Assembly (NCBI RefSeq): GCF_010731655.1
Contig: NZ_AP022619.1
Span: forward strand, 1,860,001-1,924,000
DNA length: 64,000 nucleotides
Reading direction: 5' to 3'
Source: Mycobacterium paraseoulense
Lineage (GTDB): Bacteria > Actinomycetota > Actinomycetes > Mycobacteriales > Mycobacteriaceae
Below the pieces are notes generated by a model. That model was given only the letters and a program-made list of their open reading frames with translations. It searched no databases and was not told the DNA's origin. A program made the translations under genes and the position numbers. This document shows, one piece after another, positions 43,509 to 52,458 of the stretch (the first letter of the stretch is position 1; each line of letters starts with the position of its first letter).

Positions 43509-44663
43509 TCAGGCGTTCGCACCGACGATGTCGTCGCGCGGCAGCCCCAGTACTTGCTCGGCGATGGTGTTGCGCTGGATCTCTGCGGTACCCGCACCGA
43601 TCGTGGAGGCTCTGGTGGCGAGGAAACCGGTTACCCAGCGGCCACGCTGCACCGAGTGCTTGTCATCCGGCGACAGCATCGCGGGTGCACCGATCAGGTC
43701 GACGGCCAGTTCGTGCAGCCGTTTTTCGAACTCGGTGAACATCAACCGGCCGATCGAGGACACCGGCCCTGGGTCGGACCCGGCGAGTACCGTGCTCAGC
43801 GTCCGGGTGTTGTTAAGGACGACCAGCCGCACGTCTATCTCGATGCCGGCCAACAGTTGGCGGACCCGTGGGTCGCCTGTGCGGCCCAGTTCCGCTGCCA
43901 GAGCGTGTATTTCGTCGACGATCCGGCGATATCGCATGCCTTGCGCGACACCTGCCGTCGATCGCTCGTGGCCCAAACTCGTGCGGGCGATCTTCCAGCC
44001 TTCGTTTTCCTGCCCGACTCGATTCGCGACGGGAACACGGACTTGGTCGAGGAATATCTCGCAGAACGACGAGCCGCCAGTCATGTCACGAAGGGGGCGC
44101 ACCGTGACACCCGGTGATGCCATGTCGATCAGCAGGTAACTTATCCCGTCTTGGCGCGATTCGCGCGACCCGGTGCGCACCAAGGCGAACAACCAATCGG
44201 CGTTGCGCGCATTGGTGATCCAGATCTTCTGCCCGGAGACGACGTACGCGTCGCCGTCGCGATCGGCACGAGTGCGCAGACTGGGCAGGTCCGAACCCGC
44301 CTCTGGTTCGGAAAAGCCTTGCACCCAGATGCTATCGCCGCGTAGACCAGCGCGCAGGAATCGTTCGCGTTGCTCGTCGGTGCCGTGCTGGATGATCGTC
44401 GGGCCCACCACGAAGATTCCTGCCCCCGGGTGCGCGGGCCGTCGCACCTTGGCGAATTCCTCGTGATAGATCACCTGCCCGGTCAGCGACAGTTCCATGC
44501 CGCCCCAGCGCTTTGGCCACGACGGCGCAGCGATACCCTCGTCGACCAGCAATGCCGACCACCGACGCTGCCAGGCCAGCCGCTCTGCGGGATCCTTCGG
44601 TGCGCGCCCAGGGTCGTTCGCCCGAAGAAAAGCGCGCAGCTCTTCCCTGAACCCTGACATCAC
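43509..44663 (-). CDS. Acyl-CoA dehydrogenase family protein (alpha-like chain)
   Basis: 384 residues. WGGMELSLTGQVIYHEEFAK, FSEPEAGSDLPSLRTRA, and VSGQKIWITNARNADW carry the flavin and substrate contacts. C-terminal GAGTAEIQRNTIAEQVLGLP is the usual FAD adenine/dimer end. Probably forms an alpha2-beta2 dehydrogenase with the 350-residue chain encoded just upstream, as known for mycobacterial ChsE pairs. Start ATG 44663 overlaps that gene's stop (ATGA). Followed 39 bases on by the MaoC-like gene. Confidence 0.92.
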   Translation of the reverse strand: MMSGFREELRAFLRANDPGRAPKDPAERLAWQRRWSALLVDEGIAAPSWPKRWGGMELSLTGQVIYHEEFAKVRRPAHPGAGIFVVGPTIIQHGTDEQRERFLRAGLRGDSIWVQGFSEPEAGSDLPSLRTRADRDGDAYVVSGQKIWITNARNADWLFALVRTGSRESRQDGISYLLIDMASPGVTVRPLRDMTGGSSFCEIFLDQVRVPVANRVGQENEGWKIARTSLGHERSTAGVAQGMRYRRIVDEIHALAAELGRTGDPRVRQLLAGIEIDVRLVVLNNTRTLSTVLAGSDPGPVSSIGRLMFTEFEKRLHELAVDLIGAPAMLSPDDKHSVQRGRWVTGFLATRASTIGAGTAEIQRNTIAEQVLGLPRDDIVGANA

Positions 44664-45712
44664 ACCGCCTCCACGAGTGGTGAAAGAGCTCCTATTGCAA
44701 GCAGTTTCGATCTATCGAAGTCATGTCGGGTGGTCAGTGCACGTCGCAAATGCAGGTGCACGCCGGTCTCCCAGGAATACCCCATCGCCCCGTGAAGGTG
44801 AATTGCGGTCTCAGCGACCTCGATCGCGGCACGCGGCACCCAGCGCGCGGCCGACGCCACGGTGGCCGAGGCGGTGTCGGCACCGTCTTCACAGGCGACC
44901 GCCGCCAACTGCACGGCCGCACGCGCCTGTTCGGTCGCGATGTACATGTCGGCGAGCCGGTGCTTGATGGTCTGAAAACTGCCGATCGGACGGCCAAACT
45001 GCTGACGGCCCTTGGCGTGATCGATCGTCTTGGTCAGGAGGGCCTGCATGCCGCCCACGAGTTCGGCCGCGGTGAGCAACGCCAGTTCACGCCGGTGTGC
45101 GGTCCAGTCGCCGATCCGCAGGATGTCGACCGGGCGCGCGCCTTCCAGATCGACCGTTGCGGTGGGTCTCGTCGGGTCCGCAGCCGACCGGCGGACCGGC
45201 GGCGGCAGCGCCGCCGTGTCCAGCACGACGATCGCCGACTCGCCTGCGCCACAGTCCCGCGCCGGCAGCGCGACCGCGTCGGTCTCGTCGTCGTCAGGAA
45301 CACAGGCTCGTCCGCTCACGACCCCCGTTTCGGATAGTTCGACCGTGTCGAAACCGCACAGTGCGGTGATCCTCGAGCCACCGCACAGCGCATCGAGAAA
45401 GCCCGTGGATTGCTCATGAGCACTCCACGCCGAGGCAAGGACGATCGTCGCCGCGGCAGGCTCGGGTACCAGGACCGCGCCCACCTTCTCGGCGACGACA
45501 GTGGCTTCTAACAGGCGCGCGCCGATTCCGGCGGGTTCGGGTACCCGCAAGGCCGGCAGGCCCATCTCACACAGGGCCGCCCACCGCTGACGATCGGCGG
45601 TTCGAGACGTCATCGACGCTGCGGTGATCGCCTCGGCATCGCTCCGCCGCGCGAAGAACTCCGCAATGGCGTCGGCGAGCGCCAGGACGTCGCCATCCAT
45701 TTCGAAATTCAC
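44660..45712 (-). CDS. Acyl-CoA dehydrogenase family protein (beta-like chain)
   Basis: 350 residues, short for the family. C-terminal part KGRQQFGRPIGSFQTIKHRL, then LHGAMGYSWETGVHLHLRRA is well preserved; the middle domain is poorly conserved and lacks the SEPxAGSD flavin motif. This fits the non-catalytic or half-site chain of heterotetrameric FadEs. First gene of the six-gene-sized unit running to 40258. Divergent from the acyl-CoA ligase at 45860, gap 147 bases, holding a 9-bp palindrome CGGTAACCG and CAACGTTG. Confidence 0.88.
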   Translation of the reverse strand: MNFEMDGDVLALADAIAEFFARRSDAEAITAASMTSRTADRQRWAALCEMGLPALRVPEPAGIGARLLEATVVAEKVGAVLVPEPAAATIVLASAWSAHEQSTGFLDALCGGSRITALCGFDTVELSETGVVSGRACVPDDDETDAVALPARDCGAGESAIVVLDTAALPPPVRRSAADPTRPTATVDLEGARPVDILRIGDWTAHRRELALLTAAELVGGMQALLTKTIDHAKGRQQFGRPIGSFQTIKHRLADMYIATEQARAAVQLAAVACEDGADTASATVASAARWVPRAAIEVAETAIHLHGAMGYSWETGVHLHLRRALTTRHDFDRSKLLAIGALSPLVEAV

Positions 45713-45859
45713 GCATTCCAGGGAACTAGGCCGGTAACCGTGAGCGCAATATCTACGGGCGTTTTGGCGGGCAAATGCCGTTCTCAGTTCTGGACCGGCG
45801 CAAACGGGTCCGGAGCTCGTACGGTCGTCTTAGCGACAACGTTGCGAGGAAGGGCAAGC

Positions 45860-47323
45860 ATGAGCGCGGCGCCGGTATCAGGCCAGACGGGCGTGGAGGA
45901 CATCCTTGGCCGGCTGGCGAGACTGGCACCGGCGAGCACGGCCCTGATCGTCGACGGGTTGGAGTACCCGTTCGGGCAGCTCGCCGAGGCGTCCGAGCGG
46001 GTCTCCAAGCAGCTGACCCCGGGCACCAGGGTGCTGGTGCGGTTGGGCAACAACGCGGCCTCGGTCGTCGCGATCCACGCGGCGTGGCGCGCGGGGTGTT
46101 CTGTCGTCGCCGCAAGCACGATGGTGCCGGAGTCCGAAGTGCGGCGGCGGCTGGCCGAGACGTCGGCGGCCGCACTGGTGACGCCGGCCACCTGCGGTGG
46201 TCTGGATGTCGACTTCGCCGACACCGAGGTTCGTGACGGCGCACCGGTCGGCGAGGCGGTGGTCATGTTCACGTCGGGCACCACCGGCACGCCGAAGGGC
46301 GCGTCGTTGACGTTCTCCGCCTTGCGCGGATCGGTGGCGGGGATCGCTACGGGCAATGGGCTCGACGGTGACGGCCGCCCCCCGCGACAGCCTGCACGTG
46401 GACCGCGCATCGTACTGGTACCAATCGCTCACATGGGCGGCTTCCTTGGCATGCTCACCGCATGGTGGCTTGGTAAACCGGCGCTGCTCGTCGAAAAGTT
46501 TTCGCCCGAGCGGGTATTCGACCTGGTCGAGCGGTATCGCCTCGGTGTGCTGGGCCTGACGCCAGCGATGGTGTGGGAGCTGGCTGCGTCCGACGGTGCG
46601 AGCGGGCTGCCTGGAGTGGACTACGTGATCGTCGGTACCGCAGCGATTCCCGAAGCGACGCGTCTTGCATTCGAACAGAAATACGGCGTACCCGTGCTGC
46701 GTAATTACGGGCAGACCGAGTTCGCCGGGGCGATTGCCTTCGAGCGGCCCGCCGACGTCGCCGCGGGTAAGCGCCCCGACGGCACCGTAGGCCGGGTCGC
46801 ACCCGGAGTAGAGGTCGCGATCCTCGGCCCCGACGGCGCACCGGTGCCGGTCGGTGAGGTCGGCGAGATATCGGCGCGCGCCGCATCGGCCATGTCGGGT
46901 TATCTGGGTGCCGACGGTCAACCCGCTAGCCCCGGAACTTGGCTGCGCACCGGCGATCTCGGATTCATCGATGACGGCGGATTCCTGTTCGTCGTCGGCC
47001 GGGTACGAGACATGGTGGTGTGCGGAGGATTCAACATCTATCCCGCCCAGGTGGAGGCGGCCCTCAACGATCTCGCGCAGATCGCAGATTCCGCGGTTGC
47101 CGGTGTTCCCGACGAGAGGCTGGGCGAGGTTCCGGTCGCAGCTGTCGTGCTGCAGCCCGGCGCAACCGCTGACGCTGAGACGATCCGGCGGGCGCTGCGC
47201 GCCGTGCTTGCCGCATATGAGTTGCCTCGTCGCATCGCATTCGTCGACGCCATCCCGCGCCTTGATTCGGGCAAGGTCAACCGCGAAGAGGTCGCACGAC
47301 TCGTGGAAAGCCGGCGGCAATGA
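45860..47323 (+). CDS. Acyl-CoA synthetase / AMP-dependent ligase
   Basis: 487 residues. MFTSGTTGTPKGAS near 137, RNYGQTEFAGA near 290, LRTGDLGFID near 362, CGGFNIYPAQVE near 393, and C-terminal LDSGKVNREE with the catalytic Lys. Activates a carboxylic acid to its CoA thioester. GGAAGGGCAAGC leads into ATG 45860; the earlier open frame is not conserved. ATGA overlap with the following acyl-CoA dehydrogenase, so the ligase and dehydrogenase are coupled. Confidence 0.92.
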   Translation: MSAAPVSGQTGVEDILGRLARLAPASTALIVDGLEYPFGQLAEASERVSKQLTPGTRVLVRLGNNAASVVAIHAAWRAGCSVVAASTMVPESEVRRRLAETSAAALVTPATCGGLDVDFADTEVRDGAPVGEAVVMFTSGTTGTPKGASLTFSALRGSVAGIATGNGLDGDGRPPRQPARGPRIVLVPIAHMGGFLGMLTAWWLGKPALLVEKFSPERVFDLVERYRLGVLGLTPAMVWELAASDGASGLPGVDYVIVGTAAIPEATRLAFEQKYGVPVLRNYGQTEFAGAIAFERPADVAAGKRPDGTVGRVAPGVEVAILGPDGAPVPVGEVGEISARAASAMSGYLGADGQPASPGTWLRTGDLGFIDDGGFLFVVGRVRDMVVCGGFNIYPAQVEAALNDLAQIADSAVAGVPDERLGEVPVAAVVLQPGATADAETIRRALRAVLAAYELPRRIAFVDAIPRLDSGKVNREEVARLVESRRQ

Positions 47324-48459
47324 CGGTATCTGACACGGTAGCTCTGACCGATCTGGACGACAACGAATTTCGCGATCGCTTACGTCGATGGTTCATGGCG
47401 AACCCGGCTCCTGAGCTCGCGGCCTGCGCGTCGGTCGGCGACGACCGCGACGCGGACTATCTAGCGGCCCAGCGGCTGTGGCAAAAGCGGCTTGCGGGAG
47501 CCGGCCTGGCTTGTATCGCATGGCCGACCGCATATGGCGGCCAGGACGCGACCCCGATGCAGCAGTTGATTTTTCACGAGGAACACCAACGCGCGGGCGG
47601 GCGTGGTGGCGAACCGTTCTTCGTCGGGATCGGCCACGCCGGCCCCACGATCATCTCCGAAGGCACTGAGGAGCAACGCCGCCGCTGGCTGCCCGGCATC
47701 CTCACGGGCGATCTGATTTTTGCTCAATGCTTCTCCGAACCCGGCGCCGGGTCTGACCTCGCGGCCATCACGACCAGGGGTGTGGTCGACGACGACCATG
47801 TGGTAGTAACCGGACAGAAGATCTGGAACTCCCGCGCCCACAATGCCGATATGTGTGAACTGCTGGTGCGTACTGATGCCTCGAATCGGTACGGCGGGCT
47901 GACGTATCTCATCGCCGACATGCGCACACCGGGAATCACCGTGCGTCCGATCACAGCGATCACCGGCAGACCCGAATTCTGCGCGGTGTTCTTCGACGGC
48001 GCGCGCATCCCGCTGGAGAACGTCCTCGGAAAAATCGGCGCGGGATGGAAGGTGGCGACCACCACGCTGCTGTTCGAGCGCAGCACGGCATTCGCGGCCA
48101 CCGTCATCGGATTGCAGCGGATCGTGGCGCAGCTGGCCGAAACCCATGCGGACAATCCTGCCCTGATGGATCGCCTACAGGAGCTCGCCGACGACGTGTT
48201 CGCCGTTCGGGCGCTGCTGTACAAGACCGTCTCCGAGCAACAACAGGGCGGCGAGCCCGGCCCTGCCAGCAGCGCGCTGAAGTTGGTCGCCACCGAGCTG
48301 AACCACCGGATCCGCAAATTCGGTGTGCTGGCGAATCTCGACGAGGTCGAGCAGTATTTCGAATCGTTCGGATTGCGGATCGGCGGCGGGACATCCGAGG
48401 TGCAACGCAACATCCTTGCCGAGCGCGTACTCGGCTTGCCGAAAGAGGCCCGGCGGTAA
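47320..48459 (+). CDS. Acyl-CoA dehydrogenase family protein
   Basis: 379 residues. CIAWPTAYGGQDATPMQQL, FSEPGAGSDLAAITTRG, VTGQKIWNSRAHNADM, GGLTYLIADMRTPGITV, and C-terminal GGGTSEVQRNILAERVLGLP. This has the full flavin motif, so it is an alpha-like chain. Coupled to the ligase upstream by ATGA. May pair with the beta-like chain at 40258. Followed by a 65-bp gap and the convergent enoyl-CoA hydratase. Confidence 0.92.
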   Translation: MTVSDTVALTDLDDNEFRDRLRRWFMANPAPELAACASVGDDRDADYLAAQRLWQKRLAGAGLACIAWPTAYGGQDATPMQQLIFHEEHQRAGGRGGEPFFVGIGHAGPTIISEGTEEQRRRWLPGILTGDLIFAQCFSEPGAGSDLAAITTRGVVDDDHVVVTGQKIWNSRAHNADMCELLVRTDASNRYGGLTYLIADMRTPGITVRPITAITGRPEFCAVFFDGARIPLENVLGKIGAGWKVATTTLLFERSTAFAATVIGLQRIVAQLAETHADNPALMDRLQELADDVFAVRALLYKTVSEQQQGGEPGPASSALKLVATELNHRIRKFGVLANLDEVEQYFESFGLRIGGGTSEVQRNILAERVLGLPKEARR

Positions 48460-48524
48460 CGAGTCTGGACTCCCGGGCGGTGGACAAGCTAGCTCGACGA
48501 CGCACAGATCACGAAGTGGACCGG

Positions 48525-49310
48525 TCAGCTGTTCGTCCATTTGGGTGGCCGCTTCTCGGCGAAGGCTACCGCGCCCTCTTTGGCGTCGTTTGACGCGAAA
48601 ACAGGTCCAATGATTTCGAATTGGCGGCGCCATACCTCATCGGCCGGCCATTCGCGCGACTCGATCATCACCCGCTTGGTCGCCGCGACGGCGAGCGGCC
48701 CGTTGGCGGTGATCTCCTCGGCCAGCGCGATCGCTCCGCCCAGGGCGCCACCCGGTCCGGTCAGCACGTTGACCATCCCCAACTCGTGCGCGCGGCGCGC
48801 CGGGAGGTTAGCGCCGGTCAGCGCCAGTTGCATGGCGATCGCCGCCGGTATCCGCTGCGGCAACCGGATCAATCCCCCGCCGCCCGCCACCAGGCCGCGC
48901 TTCACCTCGGGAATGCCGAAGGTGGCGTCATCGGCCGCGACGATCAGATCGGTGGCCAGGGCCACCTCGGTGCCACCCGCGAGGGCGTAACCTTCGACCG
49001 CGGCGATCAGCGGTTTGACCGGAGGCCGTTCCGTGAAGCCGAGGCCCCGGCCTTCCACCGCGACGCTCTCCCCGCGCGCGAAGGCCTTGAGATCCATTCC
49101 GGCACAGAATGATCCGCCAGCACCCGTGATGATGCCGACCGACAACGCGGGATCGCCGTCCAGCCGGTCGGTGGCCGCGGCGAGACCATGGCTCACCGCG
49201 GCGTCGATCGCGTTCTTCGCATGCGGGCGATTGATCGTGATTATGAGGATGCGGTCGCGTTGCTCAACAAGGACTGGATCGTTGGCGTCTGAATTCACGG
49301 CTAACAGCAT
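48525..49310 (-). CDS. Enoyl-CoA hydratase/isomerase family protein
   Basis: 261 residues. IITINRPHAKNAIDAAVSHG, oxyanion segment GSFCAGMDLKAFARG, VEGYALAGGTEVALATDL, and VKRGLVAGGGGLIRLPQR, with C-terminal EGAVAFAEKRPPKW. ATG 49310 is placed at a family-like N-terminus; GTG four codons on is also possible. No ribosome-binding site is visible. A candidate motif 2 site (49308-49319) overlaps the start, and TACTAT there could be a -10 element, so transcription probably starts inside or just before the gene. Divergent from the TetR at 49426. Confidence 0.88.
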   Translation of the reverse strand: MLLAVNSDANDPVLVEQRDRILIITINRPHAKNAIDAAVSHGLAAATDRLDGDPALSVGIITGAGGSFCAGMDLKAFARGESVAVEGRGLGFTERPPVKPLIAAVEGYALAGGTEVALATDLIVAADDATFGIPEVKRGLVAGGGGLIRLPQRIPAAIAMQLALTGANLPARRAHELGMVNVLTGPGGALGGAIALAEEITANGPLAVAATKRVMIESREWPADEVWRRQFEIIGPVFASNDAKEGAVAFAEKRPPKWTNS

Positions 49311-49319
49311 AATAGTATG
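49308..49319. promoter_or_regulatory. Candidate TetR operator, motif 2 (site 1)
   Basis: CATAATAGTATG, which on the reverse strand reads CATAC-TA-TTATG, a weak form of the YATAC-N2-KTAW pattern. It overlaps the start of the enoyl-CoA hydratase gene. Confidence 0.35.
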
Positions 49320-49404
49320 ACTGATAGTGACGGCGGCGGCCTCGTGGCAATGCACCTGGCGACAACCCGATTGCCGCCCTCGGCGTAATCCACCGACATG
49401 CCTC

Positions 49405-49418
49405 CTATACGCGTATGG
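49405..49418. promoter_or_regulatory. Candidate TetR operator, motif 2 (site 2), overlapping -10 of TetR gene
   Basis: CTATACGCGTATGG with perfect core ATACGCGTAT (49407-49416). The -10-like TATGGT (49414-49419) ends six bases before the GTG of the TetR gene, the layout of a mycobacterial leaderless promoter. The site therefore suits autorepression. Confidence 0.55.
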
Positions 49419-49425
49419 TCATTGA

Positions 49426-50034
49426 GTGGCCAAGCGGCTAACCCCAGTCGAGCGGGCACCGCTCACACGCGAACTGATCGCCTCCGTCGCGGCGGACCTC
49501 ATCCGGACCGAGGGCATCGAGTCGCTCACGATGCGCACGGTCGCCGCGAAGCTCGGCGTGTCGGCAATGGCCCTCTACCACCACGTGGATGACAAGGACG
49601 AAATCGTGCGCCTGGTCGGCGATCAGATCCTCGCCAAGATCAAACTCCCGGACCCCGACACCGGCGACTGGCGTCAGCTGCTCATCGACACGGCCATCGA
49701 CACTCACGAGGCGCTGCGCAGCGTGCCGGGCATGACAACCGTTCTGCTGACGCGCAAGATGCTTCCCAACGCGCGGCGAATCGTGTCGTTCTGCCTGAGG
49801 CAGTTCGAACGTGCCGGCCTGACCAGGGCGGAAGCGAATGTCGCCTATGCCGGATTGCATCAGCTCAGCGTGGGCCGGCTCCTGATCGAGACGAGTCCGA
49901 ACTTCGAGGTGCACTCGGAGCTGGCCGACGATGCGGAACTCGCCGCCTATATGAAGGCGCTACACGACCGATCGTCGTTCGAGCAGGCGGTATCGGCACT
50001 GCTCGATCATTACGACCACAAACGGCGGGCGTGA
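49426..50034 (+). CDS. TetR/AcrR family transcriptional regulator, probably leaderless
   Basis: 202 residues. HTH at about 15-65: IASVAADLIRTEGIESLTMR, then TVAAKLGVSAMALYHHVDDK. C-terminal domain with PGMTTVLLTRKMLPNARRIV and YAGLHQLSVGRLL, the TetR_C type in which the pocket binds a small molecule or acyl-CoA. The GTG start at 49426 has no ribosome-binding site but a TATGGT six bases upstream. Flanked by hydratases, amidohydrolase and acyl-CoA dehydrogenases, each preceded by a motif 2 site, so it is the likely regulator of that set. Confidence 0.9.
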   Translation: MAKRLTPVERAPLTRELIASVAADLIRTEGIESLTMRTVAAKLGVSAMALYHHVDDKDEIVRLVGDQILAKIKLPDPDTGDWRQLLIDTAIDTHEALRSVPGMTTVLLTRKMLPNARRIVSFCLRQFERAGLTRAEANVAYAGLHQLSVGRLLIETSPNFEVHSELADDAELAAYMKALHDRSSFEQAVSALLDHYDHKRRA

Positions 50035-50046
50035 TATACACCTAAA

Positions 50047-50060
50047 CTATACGTCGTAAG
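50047..50060. promoter_or_regulatory. Candidate TetR operator, motif 2 (site 3)
   Basis: CTATACGTCGTAAG, 25 bases upstream of the enoyl-CoA hydratase ATG. The right arm is shifted by one base from the symmetric form, so it is a degenerate site. Confidence 0.4.
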
Positions 50061-50084
50061 AGCCTGCTACCGACGAGGAGACCG

Positions 50085-50888
50085 ATGCCCACCTTCGAAG
50101 AAGTGGACTACGGACTCCCTAAGGGGATCCTCGTGAAGGCCGCCGGACCGATCCGGCTGGTGACCCTCAACCGTCCCGACGACCTCAATGGCGCCAACCG
50201 GCCCATGCACCGAGCGCTCGCGAAGGTGTGGGGTCACCTCGATGAGGACGCCTATGCGCGCGCCGTCGTCCTCACGGGTGCCGGGCAGGCATTCAGCGCT
50301 GGAGGCGACTTCGGCTACATGCAGGAGAACATCGACGACGAGGCGATGCGCGCGCAGACCATGGCCGAGGGCAGGGCCATCATCGAGGGAATGGTGCGTT
50401 GCCGCCTCCCGGTGGTGGCGGCCGTGAACGGGCCCGCGGTAGGCCTCGGGTGCAGCCTCGCCGTCCTCTCGGACATCGTGCTCATCGCCGAGGGCGCCTT
50501 CCTCGCCGATCCGCATCTGCGTATGGGCCTCGTCCCCGGGGACGGGGGCATGTCGTGGCCGACTCTCATCGGCTTGTCGCGGGCGAAAGAGTACCTGTTT
50601 CTCGGGGGCCGTATCCCCGCGGACGAGGCAGTCCGGCTCGGCTTGGCGAGCCGCACGGTAGCGGCGCAGTCCCTGCTGGACGAAGCGCTCACTCTCGCAA
50701 CGAAACTGGCGAGCATGCCGCCGGCCGCGCTCAGGCAGACGAAACGGGCGCTGAACTCCTATCTGGAGGTCCAGCTCGAGCACGCGTTCGCGCGCGGGCT
50801 GGACGGCGAACTGGTGAGCATGGGCTCCGACGAACACCGGGATGCGGTTGCGCGCGCCCGAAACAAGGCCGCTGGCCGGAGCCGCTGA
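50085..50888 (+). CDS. Enoyl-CoA hydratase/isomerase family protein
   Basis: 267 residues. RLVTLNRPDDLNGANRPMHR, oxyanion segment QAFSAGGDFGYM, VNGPAVGLGCSLAVLSDI and LRMGLVPGDGGMSWPTLIGL. GDGG in place of the usual second Glu suggests a non-hydratase role such as ring hydrolase or isomerase; it ends with basic residues instead of the common EKRxPxF tail. GAGGAGACCG precedes the ATG. Preceded by motif 2 site 3 and convergent with the broken ligase gene. Single-gene unit. Confidence 0.92.
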   Translation: MPTFEEVDYGLPKGILVKAAGPIRLVTLNRPDDLNGANRPMHRALAKVWGHLDEDAYARAVVLTGAGQAFSAGGDFGYMQENIDDEAMRAQTMAEGRAIIEGMVRCRLPVVAAVNGPAVGLGCSLAVLSDIVLIAEGAFLADPHLRMGLVPGDGGMSWPTLIGLSRAKEYLFLGGRIPADEAVRLGLASRTVAAQSLLDEALTLATKLASMPPAALRQTKRALNSYLEVQLEHAFARGLDGELVSMGSDEHRDAVARARNKAAGRSR

Positions 50889-50904
50889 GACCGCGGCCGG
50901 CAGC

Positions 50905-52450
50905 TCAGGCCCGCTCGGAGCGCAGGACGCGCCGCATGATCTTGCCGGTCGCCGTTTTCGGTATCTCGTCGACGATCGCGACGCTGCGTGGGTACTTGTA
51001 GGCGGCCATGCGCTGTCGGCAGAACTCGATCAATGCATCGGCGTCCACGATGTGGCCCTCGCGCAGGGAAACGAATGCCTTGACCGTCTCGCCTCGATAG
51101 GGATCGGGTTGACCGACGACAGCAGCCTCCCGGACGGCGTCGTGCGTGTACAACACGTCTTCGACCTCGCGCGGCCAGACCTTGTATCCGCTGGCCACGA
51201 TCATGTCCTTCGTGCGGTCCACCAAATAGAACCAGCCCGCGTCGTCGACGTAGCCGACGTCGCCCGTCAACAGTCGCCCATCTCGGAACGCCGCTGCCGT
51301 CTGATCCGGCTGATTCCAGTAACCCGGCACGACCTGCGGTCCGGACACGGCAATTTCGCCGATTCGACCGGGCGGCAGCTGCCGGCCCTCGTCATCGAGC
51401 ACGACGACGTCGACGCCCGGCATCGGCTTGCCGACTGCCAGCGCACCGGTCTGGGGATCGACCGGTGCTTGTTCGCCCATGGGCACAGCGAGCACCGGGC
51501 AGGTCGTCTCCGTCATCCCATAGACGTTGTGGATGTTAGGTGCCGAAGCGATCCCGGAAGCGCTCCAGCACACCGGCAGCCACGGGCGCCCCGCCCGAGG
51601 CGATGGTGGTCAGGCTGGCCAGATCCGCCCGTGTCGCGTCGGACTCGACGAGGGCGATGAACGCCGTGAGCGCACCCACCGTGAACGTAGGCCGGTGACG
51701 GCGAACCGCGTGCAGGACGACGTCGGGACGAAATCGGTTGCACAGCACCAGCGCACCGCCCGCGGCGATCGCAGCAGCGATGTGTCCGGTCAGCCCCGTC
51801 ACATGGAACAACGGGGCGATTCCGAGCACCGAGTCGCGGTCGGCGAGCGCAAACCATTCACGGTAACTCTTCCCACCCGTGGCAATGTTGCCGTGAGTGT
51901 TCATGGCGCCCTTCGGCTTTCCCGTCGTACCCGAGGTGTACGTGATGGCCGCGACGTCCGAGCACACCGGAACCCGACGATCTGGGCACTGACCCGGGTG
52001 TTCGGCGATGAGGGCGTGCAGGTCGTCGCTCGGATGCTGCCAATCGACTGCGCTGGTGGTGATCACCTGCTCGACCGACCGTCCGGCGAGGGCATCCGCA
52101 AGCTCTCCTGTGTACAACTCGTCGAGCGCGATCAGCACCCGGGGCGTGGCATCGTCCGTGAGTTTCACGACCTCGCCCGGCGTGAGCATCGGGTTGATCG
52201 GCACCGCCACGCCGCCGAGCTTCCAGATGGCCAGCAGCGCGATGACGTACTGGGGCACGTTCTGCAGACACAGCGCCGCGCGGTCACCAAAACCGAAACC
52301 TTGCTGCGCGAGCGCAACCGCCAAACCGTCGCTGGCAGTGTCGACTTCACCGTACGTCAGCACCGTGTCGAAGTACGTCAGCGCCGGTCGGCCCGGCGCA
52401 TCGGAGGTCCACCGCCAAAAGGCGTCGAGCAACGTGAGTTCGTTGTTCAC
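50905..52450 (-). pseudogene. Acyl-CoA synthetase / AMP-dependent ligase, frameshifted
   Basis: N-terminal part (52450 to 51536) has TYTSGTTGKPKGAMNTHGNI and ends VLERFRDRFGT, then a TAA. The C-terminal part (from about 51535 to 50905) continues in the next frame with IHNVYGMTETT, LLTGDVGYVDD, SGYKVWPREVE and TATGKIMRRVLR. Together they make a complete ligase of about 514 residues. One extra A within CACCTAACATCC (reverse strand) explains the break. Could be a natural lesion or sequence error. Nine bases downstream of the amidohydrolase, same operon. Confidence 0.8.
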
Positions 52451-52458
52451 ACAAACGC

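Noticed and set aside
45878..47320. 480-codon ORF on the - strand
   Set aside because: Antisense to the acyl-CoA ligase, whose active-site motifs are plain.
50870..50905. Possible terminator hairpin in the convergent gap
   Set aside because: GC-rich inverted text exists but arms are imperfect and there is no T-run; similar chance stems are common in such DNA.
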